A stretch of 64,000 nt of DNA from Pararhizobium sp. GTDB lineage: Bacteria > Pseudomonadota > Alphaproteobacteria > Rhizobiales > Rhizobiaceae. A model generated the notes under the pieces. The model made no database searches. It saw only the letters and a list, made by a program, of their open reading frames with translations, and was not told the origin of the DNA. Below, in pieces: positions 16,093-24,719 of the stretch. The stretch's first letter is position 1. Every line of letters begins with the position of its first letter. A program made the position numbers and the translations under genes. The DNA is taken from NCBI GenBank assembly GCA_030655075.1, contig JAURWE010000061.1:124001-188000 (forward strand), written 5' to 3'.

Positions 16093-17814
16093 TCAGCTGT
16101 CTTTGCCGAAAATGGACTCCAGAGCGGCGTAGGTCGATGCGCCGAACTGGCCATCGATCGCCCCATTGTAGAGGCCGGCCTTCTTCAACTGTTCCTGCAG
16201 AGCCTTTTTGAAAGGTCCATCCAGATAGGGGCGGCTGATCTTCATCTCGCTCAGCGCCTGTGCATTGCCGCGCCGGATCGCCACATAGGCAAGCTCGGCC
16301 GCCCGTTTGCTGTCCTCGGCCGTCTTTGCCTGGCTGGAGACGATCACCGCAAGCATATACAGGGAGCCGAGCTGGCCTTTCTCGACCGCGCGCTCGTGCC
16401 ACTTCCTGGCTTCGGCGATGTTCTTCTCGACGCCGTCTCCCGTGTGATACATCACCCCGAGAGCGCTGGCGGAATCGGCGTAGCCGAGGTCGGCTGCGCG
16501 CGTGAACCAGCGCAGGGCTTCGGACTTGTTCTGGACGGATTTGGGGCCGCTTAATCGGAGGATCCCGAGGTTGTTCATCGCCGCCAGCTCTTGCTTTTCA
16601 GCAGCCTTCGTCAACACGACGATGGCTTCGTCATAGCGTTTGGCCGTGTAGAGTGCGCGCCCGTACTGAAACTGGAACCGCACTTCGTCGGGATATTCGG
16701 CCAATGCTGCTTCGCAAGCCTTGATGGCTTCCGGCGCATTCATCTCCGTCGCTGCCACGCCTGGCACGCTCGATATGCGCATCGGGTCGTGCGGGTTGGC
16801 CGCCAACCGGTCACAGTCGTTGGCCTCGGCCGTGTTGACCGACAGAGCGTCGATCTTCAGCCGGGCAAGCGTGGCAAAGCCGCAATTTGGAAACAGGCGG
16901 GCATGCTCCTGGTAGAGGTCGATATTGTCGAGATTCTCAATCGAGCTCCAGTTGGCGCCCGCATTGTTGCAGGCATCCGACGCCAGCGCATCGCCGGATG
17001 GCAGCGATGCGACCTCGGTGCCGTTGCCGGCAGGCTTCAGATAGATCGCCTCGTCCGGCAGGCTGCCGTAGTCGAACGGCGTCTGGCCGCCGGATGTCTG
17101 CTTCTTGACCGAGGCGGCGACGCTGCGGAACAGCATGTTGATCTCGAGGCCGGGCTTTTCGATATTGGCCAGAAGCGCTGTCGTGTAGGGGCTGTGTTCG
17201 CCTTCGCCGTCCTCGGCGATCGTCCCGGCGGCGGCCGAATAGCTGATCAGCAGCCCGGCGGTCGGCGCTTCGACCTTGGCAAGGCCGCGGCCGATCGACC
17301 GGCCCGCCTTGCGGCGCTCCATATCGGCGATGAACGGATTGTTGCGGCACGAATCGAGCAGCACCAGCTTCAGCCCCTCGACACCCTCGATGGCGCCGAG
17401 CATGTCGTCGAGCGTTATCGTCTCGAACGGCACGCGCGTATCGGACTTCAATGTGGCATCGGTCGGAATGAGATAGTTGGTGCCGTTCATCTCCATGGCA
17501 TGACCGGCATAATAGATGAGCGCGATATCGGCGCCGTCGGACTTTTCCGAAAAATCGGCCAGCGCCGTCTCGAACGATGCCTTGGTCGCATCGGTGACAA
17601 GCGTAACGCCGAAATCGAGCCGCCCCAGCGCCTGCGAAACCGCCGTCGCATCGTTGATCGGATTGCCGAGCCGACCGACGCTCGTATAGTCGGAATTGCC
17701 GATCACCAGCGCCACACGGCCGGCGGCAGAGACGGGCGAGGCGGCAAGGAGCGCGACGACAACGAGGAGCGCCAACCGGCGGATCGGGGCGGCAGAGAGA
17801 CCAGAGTGGTGCAT
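16093..17814 (-). CDS. Secreted caspase-like (peptidase C14) protein with SEL1 repeats
   Basis: This 573-residue protein has a signal peptide (about residues 1-31). A caspase-fold domain follows: RVALVIGNSDY, the catalytic His105 in YYAGHAMEMNG, and Cys156 in LLDSCRNNPF. After a linker, SEL1-type repeats are visible (AMNNLGILRL...ALRWFTRAADLGYADSASALG...). The C-terminal 40 residues (LQEQLKKAGLYNGAIDGQFG) match a peptidoglycan-binding-like fold. Bacterial relatives are called orthocaspases or metacaspase-like proteins and usually cleave after basic residues. Secretion suggests periplasmic action. The start has GAGG 7 bases upstream. Confidence 0.86.
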   Translation of the reverse strand: MHHSGLSAAPIRRLALLVVVALLAASPVSAAGRVALVIGNSDYTSVGRLGNPINDATAVSQALGRLDFGVTLVTDATKASFETALADFSEKSDGADIALIYYAGHAMEMNGTNYLIPTDATLKSDTRVPFETITLDDMLGAIEGVEGLKLVLLDSCRNNPFIADMERRKAGRSIGRGLAKVEAPTAGLLISYSAAAGTIAEDGEGEHSPYTTALLANIEKPGLEINMLFRSVAASVKKQTSGGQTPFDYGSLPDEAIYLKPAGNGTEVASLPSGDALASDACNNAGANWSSIENLDNIDLYQEHARLFPNCGFATLARLKIDALSVNTAEANDCDRLAANPHDPMRISSVPGVAATEMNAPEAIKACEAALAEYPDEVRFQFQYGRALYTAKRYDEAIVVLTKAAEKQELAAMNNLGILRLSGPKSVQNKSEALRWFTRAADLGYADSASALGVMYHTGDGVEKNIAEARKWHERAVEKGQLGSLYMLAVIVSSQAKTAEDSKRAAELAYVAIRRGNAQALSEMKISRPYLDGPFKKALQEQLKKAGLYNGAIDGQFGASTYAALESIFGKDS

Positions 17815-17912
17815 GTCATATCCTCGAATTCACGGAAACCGCGCATCGGCCGGGGCATTGAGACTGAAACGGCTGGCGAATGCAAGATATTCGCTTTGTT
17901 CGCCGGACGCGC

Positions 17913-18923
17913 TCAGTCCACCCGGCGGCAGGAGCCGCCCAGCACGAACCTTGGTGGCAAGATGACTTCCTGGGGCGGTTCGGTGGCGCCTTCCGGGGAG
18001 GTGATCCTGTGGAGGATCCGGGTTGCGACGGCCCGTCCCATGGCCATCGTGTCCTGGACGACCATGGTCAGTTTCGGGGTGATGACCTCACTCCACAGGA
18101 CGTCGTCGATCATGGCGAGGGAGACGTCCTCCGGGCAACGAAATCCCAGTTCCTGCATCGCCATAAGCGCGGCCAGAGCCATGACATTGTTGGCGCCGAT
18201 GATCGCCGTCGGCCGGTCGGCCCGTGTCAGGAGCCGCATCGCCTCGCCATAGGCGGCGCTTTTGACGTAGTTGCCATAGACCACCAGCGAGCGGTCGGGC
18301 TCGATACCTGCCCCCGCCATTGTTTGGGTAAAGCCTGTCAAGCGTTCTTGCGCTGTATAGAGATCGGTTGGTCCGCTGATGAAAGCGATGCGGCGATGGC
18401 CAAGCTTGAGCAGATGTTCCGTTAGCATGGCTGTCGCCAGCCGATTGTCGGAACCGACGAAGTCACGCTCGATGCCGGCGACCTTCTGGTCGAAGCAAAC
18501 CACCGGCGTCTTGAGGCGCTGAACGACATCGACATAGGTCTGGTCATAGCCGTTTGGTGCCAAAACAAGTCCGGCAACCTTCAAGCCGGCGAGATGCTCG
18601 ATCAATTCGATCTCGCGGCCAGGCTTGCCGGATGAATCGGCGGCCAGGACGAAGTGACCGTGGTCGATCGCGTAGGTTTCCAGTTCCCGCCTGATATCGC
18701 CGAAAAAGGCGTTGCCGATATTGCCGGTTACCAGGCCGATCAGCTTGCTGCGGCCTTTCGCCAGCGTTTGCGCCAGCGGGTCTGCAGCATAGCCGGTCGC
18801 ATCGACGGCAACCTGAATGCGCGCCCGTGTTTTCTGATGGACCCGCGCCGGGTCGCTGAAGGCCAGCGAGACCGTCGAAACGGACACCCCCGCCAGTTTT
18901 GCTACATCACGTATCGTTGCCAT
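17913..18923 (-). CDS. LacI-family transcriptional regulator
   Basis: This 336-residue repressor-type protein begins MATIRDVAKLAGVSVSTVS, the typical LacI helix-turn-helix, followed by the hinge region and a periplasmic-binding-like sensor domain (KLIGLVTGNIGNAFFGDI). The start at 18923 puts the helix-turn-helix at the N-terminus; the frame is open further upstream to 19025. It is divergent from the fucosidase-ABC operon, and the gap carries a double palindrome with the symmetric ACCGGT core. It is therefore the probable local regulator of that operon, released by a fucose-containing sugar or breakdown product. The inducer is inferred only. Confidence 0.92.
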   Translation of the reverse strand: MATIRDVAKLAGVSVSTVSLAFSDPARVHQKTRARIQVAVDATGYAADPLAQTLAKGRSKLIGLVTGNIGNAFFGDIRRELETYAIDHGHFVLAADSSGKPGREIELIEHLAGLKVAGLVLAPNGYDQTYVDVVQRLKTPVVCFDQKVAGIERDFVGSDNRLATAMLTEHLLKLGHRRIAFISGPTDLYTAQERLTGFTQTMAGAGIEPDRSLVVYGNYVKSAAYGEAMRLLTRADRPTAIIGANNVMALAALMAMQELGFRCPEDVSLAMIDDVLWSEVITPKLTMVVQDTMAMGRAVATRILHRITSPEGATEPPQEVILPPRFVLGGSCRRVD

Positions 18924-19079
18924 CTGCTCTTCGAACCGTTTCATAAGAAATTTGGCTGACGCGCCCTGATTCACTCCAGAAAATACGATACTTCGGTCCT
19001 TGTGGTCAATGTTTGCGGTTCTCACTCAATCTCGAGCGAATAATGCGATTATTTTTCTAATATATTATCAACACAGCTG

Positions 19080-19085
19080 TTGACA
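19080..19085 (+). promoter_or_regulatory. Candidate -35 box of the fucosidase operon
   Basis: The hexamer TTGACA is a perfect -35 consensus and partly overlaps an inverted repeat TCAACA-CAGC-TGTTGA (19068-19083). A 17-base spacer would place the -10 at 19103-19108 (GATCCT), a weak match. The left operator would then sit between the two boxes, a standard position for repression. Confidence 0.5.
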
Positions 19086-19090
19086 ACAAA

Positions 19091-19128
19091 TCGAACCGGT
19101 ACGATCCTTGGCTATCGTACCGGTTCGA
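19091..19128. promoter_or_regulatory. Tandem LacI-type operator (two mirrored palindromes)
   Basis: A 15-bp perfect inverted repeat (19091-19105 and 19114-19128) is separated by 8 bases. Each arm is itself a near-palindrome centred on ACCGGT: TCGAACCGGTACGA and TCGTACCGGTTCGA. The two centres are 24 bp apart. LacI-family sites are usually even palindromes with a central CG, so this reads as two adjacent operators in mirror orientation. It lies 40 bases ahead of the fucosidase start and between it and the divergent LacI gene. Confidence 0.75.
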
Positions 19129-19168
19129 CAATTCGAGCCTTTTCATTGATTAGGGGTGGAGTGATCAT

Positions 19169-20491
19169 ATGAACGAGAGGGTGTCGAAGACAGGATTGGC
19201 TGTGCCGGATGGCAAGGTGTGGTTCGATTGGGCCCGTTTCGGCATGTTCATCCATTTCGGCCTCTATGCACTGGGCGCCCGGCACGAGTGGTTGAAGAGC
19301 AAAGAGGAGATGACGACCGAAACCTATGCCAAGTATTTCGAGCATTTCGACCCCGATCTTTACGACCCGAAGGACTGGGCTCGCAAGGCCCGCGAATCGG
19401 GCATGAAATATGTGGTGTTGACGGCCAAGCACCATGATGGATTTTGTCTGTGGGACAGCAAGTTTACCGATTACAAGGCGACCAGGACGCCCTACGGCGC
19501 GGACCTGCTCGGCCCTTTCGTCGAGGCGTTCCGCGCCGAAGGTCTCAAGGTCGGCTTCTACTACTCGCTGCTGGACTGGCACCACCCCGATTTTACCATC
19601 GACAGACACCACCCGCAGCGCAATCATCCCGATGTCGCATCTCTGAATGCCGGACGCGATGGTGCGCGGTACGCGGCCTACATGCGCGATCAGGTCACGG
19701 AATTGCTGACCGGTTTCGGCAAAATCGATATCATCTGGTTCGATTTCAGTTATCCGCACCGTCCGTACAAGGGGTTGCCGGGCAAGGGTCGCGACGACTG
19801 GGAGAGCGAAGAGCTGATTACGCTGGTGCGGCATTTGCAGTCCGATATCATCGTCGGCGACCGGCTGGACCTGCCGACGGACGGCAATCACCCCAAGGAT
19901 CTGGCAACACCGGAGCAATATACGCCCCGCATCGCCCCAACGCTGGATGGCAAGCCGGTCCGGTGGGAGGTGTGCCACACCATGGGCGGCGCCTGGGGCT
20001 ATCACCGCGATGAGGAGAGCTGGAAGGACGCCGCTCAACTCATCAATCTTTTGATCGACGCGGTCTCGCTCGGCGGCAATCTGCTGATGAATGTCGGTCC
20101 GAACGGACGGGGGGCCTTCGATGGGCGGGCTGAACGGGCGCTTGTCATCTATCGAACCTGGATGGATCTGAATGCGCGCTCGATTCACGGTGCGGGTGCG
20201 TCGAGGTTTGTAGCCCCCAATGGCTGCAAATTTACCCAATCCCGCAACCGGCTGTATCTGCATATCCAGACCTGGCCGTTTCGCCACATCCATATCGAAC
20301 GGCTCGCGGGCAAGGTGAAATACGCCCAGTTCCTGCACGATGCCAGTGAGGTGCAGTGGCTCGATCCGGTGCTGCAGAGCGAAGGCGACAACATGAGCGT
20401 TGTTGGCGGCGAGGGCATTCTGACGCTCGAACTGCCGGTGCGCAGGCCCGAAGTCGTCGTGCCGGTCATCGAACTCATCCTCGAAGCCTGA
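19169..20491 (+). CDS. Alpha-L-fucosidase, GH29 family
   Basis: This 440-residue protein has the GH29 barrel signatures: WFDWARFGMFIHFGLYA, the histidine pair in LTAKHHDGFCLWDS, and IIWFDFSYP with Asp192 as the likely nucleophile. No signal peptide is seen, so it should act in the cytoplasm on imported fucosylated oligosaccharides. The start at 19169 follows GGGGTGGAG. It is the first gene of the operon controlled by the double operator and is followed, 57 bases later, by a nucleotidyltransferase gene. The linkage specificity cannot be told from sequence. Confidence 0.92.
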   Translation: MNERVSKTGLAVPDGKVWFDWARFGMFIHFGLYALGARHEWLKSKEEMTTETYAKYFEHFDPDLYDPKDWARKARESGMKYVVLTAKHHDGFCLWDSKFTDYKATRTPYGADLLGPFVEAFRAEGLKVGFYYSLLDWHHPDFTIDRHHPQRNHPDVASLNAGRDGARYAAYMRDQVTELLTGFGKIDIIWFDFSYPHRPYKGLPGKGRDDWESEELITLVRHLQSDIIVGDRLDLPTDGNHPKDLATPEQYTPRIAPTLDGKPVRWEVCHTMGGAWGYHRDEESWKDAAQLINLLIDAVSLGGNLLMNVGPNGRGAFDGRAERALVIYRTWMDLNARSIHGAGASRFVAPNGCKFTQSRNRLYLHIQTWPFRHIHIERLAGKVKYAQFLHDASEVQWLDPVLQSEGDNMSVVGGEGILTLELPVRRPEVVVPVIELILEA

Positions 20492-20548
20492 CCGGGAAAG
20501 GGCATTCGCTGACAGGACGCGCCACAGGCAGACGAAGGAGGAGGAAAC

Positions 20549-21403
20549 ATGAACAACCTATTTTTTGCGGCCGCTCCGGAAACCGGCGCTGTATCCTGCA
20601 GCAGCCATAGAGGCCCGAAAAGCATCGAACCGGACCTTTTTGCCGACATGGCGCCGGTTCTGGCAGATCTGGCCGAGACAGGGGCCGGGGCGGTATCCTT
20701 GGGCGGGTCCCGGGCCAAGAAGCGGTCGGACTCACAATCGGACTATGATTTTCGCGTCTATGCCAAGGCGTTCAAGGGGCCGGAGCTGGAGCAGACCAGC
20801 GCCTGGGGACGGTTTGAAGAGGTCTGGCGCCTCTGGGAAGCCAGAGGCTTGCGCATCGACGGAGTCTGGTGGCGCGAATATGGCAGCGTGCAGAGGAAGC
20901 TGGATGCCTGGATGTCCGGAACGGCCGTCGCCGATCCCTATGTATGGACGATCTGGGGCTATCATCTGCCCACCGATCTTGCTCATCAGATCATCATCAC
21001 GGATCCCGATGGAATTCTGACCGGTTGGAAGGCACAGCTATCGACCTATCCGGAGGCCTTGCGGAAATCGATCATCGCCAAGCATCTACCGGTGCTGAGA
21101 TACTGGGCGGCGGACTACCACTATGCCAGCAAAGTGCAGTGTGGCGATGCCGTGTTTCTGGCCGGCCTGACCGCAAAGCTGGTGCAGGCCATCCTGCAGA
21201 TCATTTTTGCCCTCAATCGCACCTACTATCCCGGTGACGGCTGGAACCTCGCAATCGCTGATGGTTTCGCAACGCTTCCGCGCTCTTTCGGAGCAAGGAT
21301 GGCCGCAATCCTGCAACCCTGCAATGATTCAAACAGCGTCCAGCGACAACGGGCCGAGCTCATTGCCATCATTTCCGAACTGGAGGTGCTGGTCGTGGAA
21401 TAG
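20549..21403 (+). CDS. Nucleotidyltransferase-fold protein (DUF4037-like)
   Basis: This 284-residue protein is preceded by a strong GGAGGAGG site. Residues 48-70 carry the Pol-beta superfamily motif: GGSRAKKRSDSQSDYDF, with the Gly-Ser and the Asp-x-Asp metal ligands. The rest is helical, with many Trp and Tyr (VWWREYGSVQRKLDAW) and resembles small-molecule or antibiotic nucleotidyltransferases. It lies inside a sugar-uptake operon between the fucosidase and the solute-binding protein, which is unusual. Possible roles are nucleotidylation of an imported sugar or of a regulator, or resistance to a sugar-like antibiotic. None is proven. Confidence 0.8.
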   Translation: MNNLFFAAAPETGAVSCSSHRGPKSIEPDLFADMAPVLADLAETGAGAVSLGGSRAKKRSDSQSDYDFRVYAKAFKGPELEQTSAWGRFEEVWRLWEARGLRIDGVWWREYGSVQRKLDAWMSGTAVADPYVWTIWGYHLPTDLAHQIIITDPDGILTGWKAQLSTYPEALRKSIIAKHLPVLRYWAADYHYASKVQCGDAVFLAGLTAKLVQAILQIIFALNRTYYPGDGWNLAIADGFATLPRSFGARMAAILQPCNDSNSVQRQRAELIAIISELEVLVVE

Positions 21404-21513
21404 TGCTGGCCGCAGCGCCAGTCGAGACAGTGCAAGGTACGCTTGGAGGAAGCGCCGGTCACACCAAACGACACTTTGACCAATCCCAACCAAACCCGAT
21501 GGAGGAGAAGATC

Positions 21514-22731
21514 ATGACGTTCACTCGATTGTTGGCAACGGCCGCGCTAATCGGCCTTGCTGCCGCAAACCCCACGCTGGCAGACGACGCGCCGGTAACG
21601 CTGACATGGCAGATGTGGGGAACTGACAGTAACAAGCCGGTTCTCCAGGAAATGGCGGATCTGGTTCATAAAGAATATCCGAATATCACGGTGAACGTGC
21701 AGATCAGTGGCTGGACCGACTACTGGACCAAGCTTCCGATCCAAGCATCGTCGGGCCAACTCGCCGATATCGTCAGTATGACGTCGTCGCGCGTTCCCAA
21801 TTTCTATACGATACTCGAACCGCTCGATGCGCATTTTGCGACTGACGGTTTCGATACCAGCGTCTTTGAACCATCCATTCTTGCTGCCCTGTCCTTCGAC
21901 AAGACCGTCTATTCCTTGCCGTATGACGTTGGTCCCTGGCTCATTTATTACAACAAGGACAAGTTCGCCAAGGCGGGCGTGCCCGAGCCGAAACCAGGCT
22001 GGACAATGGCCGATCTGCGGGCGACAGCCAAAGCGCTGACAGGAGACGGTTCTTACGGGTATTCGATCCAGCTTGCCGATTTCATCACATTGCCGCGGGC
22101 GTTGGGCGCGGAATATGTCACCGACGACGGCCAGTTCGATCTTCTCAACGCAGCGAACGTGAAGGCAGTGACCGAACTGGTCGACATGGCCAGCAAGGAT
22201 CACTCGACAACGCCGATTTCCGCCGGTGGCGGTGGTCAGGAAGGGCGTGGGGCTTTCACCTCGGGAGGCGGAGCAATGTTCAGCGATGGTCCCTGGTCGC
22301 TCATCGATCTGAGCAAGGAGGTAACATTCAAGCTGGGCGTGACCTCGCTGCCACGCGGCGAAGGTCCTCTTCGTGCGATCACCGCCGGTTCCGGCTTCGG
22401 GGTTTCTGCTGCCAGCCCCAACAAGGAAGCCGCCTATAAGGCGCTGCAGGTTCTGACCGGTGCAAAGGTCGCTGAAATCCTCGGACGCACCGGTCGCGCT
22501 CTTCCCGCACGCATTGCCCAACAGCATTTTTGGATCGAGGTTGCGGCCAAGGACGTTGCCGGTGCACGCGAGGCACTCGAATATTCCTTCGCCAATACCA
22601 TTCAGTACAAGGTGACCAGCAACTGGACCGAGTTTGAAAACCAGTTCAGCCAGAACATTCCTCTGGCGGCCAATGGCGACGTTACGCCGGAAGAGATGTT
22701 GAGGACCGTGCAGGAGCTTGTTCAGCAGTAG
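21514..22731 (+). CDS. ABC transporter sugar-binding protein (family 1)
   Basis: This 405-residue protein has a signal peptide (MTFTRLLATAALIGLAAA, cleaved near LADDA) and the extracellular solute-binding fold of family 1: TLTWQMWGTDSNKPV, YSLPYDVGPWLIYYNKD and a late region with SAASPNKEAAYKAL. The start at 21514 follows GGAGGAGAAG; an ATG at 21499 lies within that site. It would capture an oligosaccharide in the periplasm for the two permeases downstream. The fucosidase upstream suggests a fucosylated substrate. A strong stem-loop follows, probably raising expression of this gene over the permeases. Confidence 0.92.
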   Translation: MTFTRLLATAALIGLAAANPTLADDAPVTLTWQMWGTDSNKPVLQEMADLVHKEYPNITVNVQISGWTDYWTKLPIQASSGQLADIVSMTSSRVPNFYTILEPLDAHFATDGFDTSVFEPSILAALSFDKTVYSLPYDVGPWLIYYNKDKFAKAGVPEPKPGWTMADLRATAKALTGDGSYGYSIQLADFITLPRALGAEYVTDDGQFDLLNAANVKAVTELVDMASKDHSTTPISAGGGGQEGRGAFTSGGGAMFSDGPWSLIDLSKEVTFKLGVTSLPRGEGPLRAITAGSGFGVSAASPNKEAAYKALQVLTGAKVAEILGRTGRALPARIAQQHFWIEVAAKDVAGAREALEYSFANTIQYKVTSNWTEFENQFSQNIPLAANGDVTPEEMLRTVQELVQQ

Positions 22732-22742
22732 ACCTGCATTGC

Positions 22743-22772
22743 CTGACAAGCGGCATCAGAGCCGCTTGTCAG
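22743..22772 (+). promoter_or_regulatory. Intercistronic stem-loop after the binding-protein gene
   Basis: A perfect 12-bp stem (CTGACAAGCGGC with GCCGCTTGTCAG) has a 6-base loop and no T-run, 11 bases after the stop codon. Such hairpins in sugar ABC operons protect the upstream message from 3' exonucleases and allow partial termination, giving excess binding protein over permeases. Confidence 0.7.
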
Positions 22773-22884
22773 CGACCTTTCGCCGGATCTTCGACTCTGT
22801 CCCGCGCCGTTGGACTGCCGGACACTGCACGGGATCTGCCCTATCGCGTCTTCGCCGATTTCACCCAGCACCTTGGGAGGCAGC

Positions 22885-23826
22885 ATGACACACGTTCTCG
22901 TTTCCAAAGACACTGCAACATCGAAAATTGCTCGACCACGGCGCAAGGATATGCTCGCCGCAGCCGAGGCGCGCACGGCATTCATCTTTCTTTTGCCGAG
23001 CCTCATTGGCGTCACCCTCTTCCTTATCTTGCCCATCATTGCCTCGCTGGTGATGAGCTTCACCAACTGGAAGCTGCTGACGACACCCGCGTTTGTGGGT
23101 TTTCAGAACTATACCCGCCTGTTCGGCCGCGATCCCCAGTTCTGGACGACGCTCGGCAACACGCTGTTCTTCACCCTTGAATATCTCGTGCTGAACATGA
23201 TCATCTCGGTTGGACTGGCAGTCTGGATATCCAGTCTCAAGATCGGTCAGCGCTGGTTTCGGGTCATTTTCTTCATTCCGACCTTTACACCCGCCATCGC
23301 GGTGGCAGTGGTCTGGAAATTGATCTTTACGCCGAACGGATTTCTCGATTCCATATTCCTCTCTCTGGGAATTGATCCGCCCAACATGCTGAACGACAGA
23401 ACCCTTGCCATGCAGGCGGTCATCATCGTCTCGCTTTGGGCAGGCGTTGGCTACAATACGGTGCTGTTCAATGCGGCACTGGAGATGGTTCCGGCCAGCT
23501 ATCTCGAAGCCGCCAAGATCGATGGCGCCAGCGCCTGGCAGCGGTTCTGGAAAATTCGGCTGCCATTGATCTCGCCGACCCTGTTCTTCGGCGCGGTGAT
23601 GACGGCCATCAGTTCCCTGCAGATCTTCGACCAGATCTATGCCCTGACCAGGGGCGGGCCCGGCGCGGCCACATCAACACTCGGCTATGCCATTTTCCAG
23701 CAGGGTTTTCAGAACTTCCAGATGGGCTACGCCTCCTCGATCGCCTGGGTCATGTTCGCCATCATCCTGCTGCTGACAGCGCTGCAATTCTGGCTTCAAA
23801 AGAAATGGGTGCACTATGACGGCTAA
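22885..23826 (+). CDS. Sugar ABC transporter permease 1 (MalF-type)
   Basis: This 313-residue membrane protein has six predicted helices starting with FIFLLPSLIGVTLFLILPII. The EAA loop is visible as YLEAAKIDGASAWQRFWKIRLP, which docks on the ATPase. The start at 22885 follows GGGAGG; the N-terminal 30 residues are cytoplasmic and basic. It is coupled to the next permease gene, whose start overlaps its end by 11 bases. Together they form the channel for the binding protein encoded upstream. Confidence 0.93.
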   Translation: MTHVLVSKDTATSKIARPRRKDMLAAAEARTAFIFLLPSLIGVTLFLILPIIASLVMSFTNWKLLTTPAFVGFQNYTRLFGRDPQFWTTLGNTLFFTLEYLVLNMIISVGLAVWISSLKIGQRWFRVIFFIPTFTPAIAVAVVWKLIFTPNGFLDSIFLSLGIDPPNMLNDRTLAMQAVIIVSLWAGVGYNTVLFNAALEMVPASYLEAAKIDGASAWQRFWKIRLPLISPTLFFGAVMTAISSLQIFDQIYALTRGGPGAATSTLGYAIFQQGFQNFQMGYASSIAWVMFAIILLLTALQFWLQKKWVHYDG

Positions 23827-24673
23827 AAGCAAATCCAACAGCATCAAGACCACTCTGGCGTTCGACATCTTCAATCACCTGGCGCTCGGCCTCATCGCGT
23901 TGGCGTTCCTGTTCCCCTTCTTCTGGATGGTCTCGAATGCCCTGCGCAGCAACACCGAAGTGTTCGCCGTTCCGGTGCGGATCATTCCCAACGTCATCGA
24001 ATGGGGCAACTTCGCCGAAGCCTGGACGCGGCTTCCGTTCGGGCGTTTCTTTCTGAACAGCGTCTTGTTCTCGGTGAGTGTCACGCTGATCACTCTCGTC
24101 GTCTCCGTTCTGGCCGGTTACGCCTTCGCCAGGCTGCGGTTTCGCGGGCGGGAGCAGTTGTTGCTCCTCTATGTCTCGACCCTGATGATCCCCGGGATGA
24201 TGCTTGTTATTCCGCTATTCCTGATCATCAGCAAGATGGGACTGGTCAACACCTTCGCCGGGCTGATTCTGCCCGTTTCCTTCGGGACCTTTGGCGTCTT
24301 TATGCTTCGGCAGTTTTTCCTCGGCATCCCCAAGGAGCTGGAAGAGGCGGCGCTGGTGGACGGGGCTTCGCGGCTGCGCATCGTCATCAGCCTCATCGTT
24401 CCGCTATCCATGCCGGCGATCGCGCTGTTGTCGCTTTTCACCTTCGTGGGGCAGTGGAACAACTTCCTGTGGCCGCTGATCATCATGAACGGGCCCGAAA
24501 CCGCGACGCTGCCTTTGGGCCTGACGCTGTTCCAGACGCAGCAGGGCACGGCATGGAACTACATCATGGCCGGTGCAACCTTCTCGATGGTGCCGGGCGT
24601 TGTTCTCGCCATCGCGCTTCAGAAGCTGATCTACAGCAGCATTTCGATGAGTTCGGGCATGGGCGGCCGCTGA
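23816..24673 (+). CDS. Sugar ABC transporter permease 2 (MalG-type)
   Basis: This 285-residue membrane protein of the carbohydrate-uptake CUT1 class has helices beginning with LALGLIALAFLFPFFWMVSNAL and the EAA loop ELEEAALVDGASRLRIVISLIVPL. Translation starts inside the end of the first permease gene (overlap 23816-23826), so both are made in equal amounts. The partner ATPase gene follows 46 bases later. Confidence 0.93.
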   Translation: MTAKSKSNSIKTTLAFDIFNHLALGLIALAFLFPFFWMVSNALRSNTEVFAVPVRIIPNVIEWGNFAEAWTRLPFGRFFLNSVLFSVSVTLITLVVSVLAGYAFARLRFRGREQLLLLYVSTLMIPGMMLVIPLFLIISKMGLVNTFAGLILPVSFGTFGVFMLRQFFLGIPKELEEAALVDGASRLRIVISLIVPLSMPAIALLSLFTFVGQWNNFLWPLIIMNGPETATLPLGLTLFQTQQGTAWNYIMAGATFSMVPGVVLAIALQKLIYSSISMSSGMGGR

Positions 24674-24719
24674 AGGCTGCCGACCCGTCAAATTTTTCAT
24701 CTTAGGAAGGAACGGCAAG

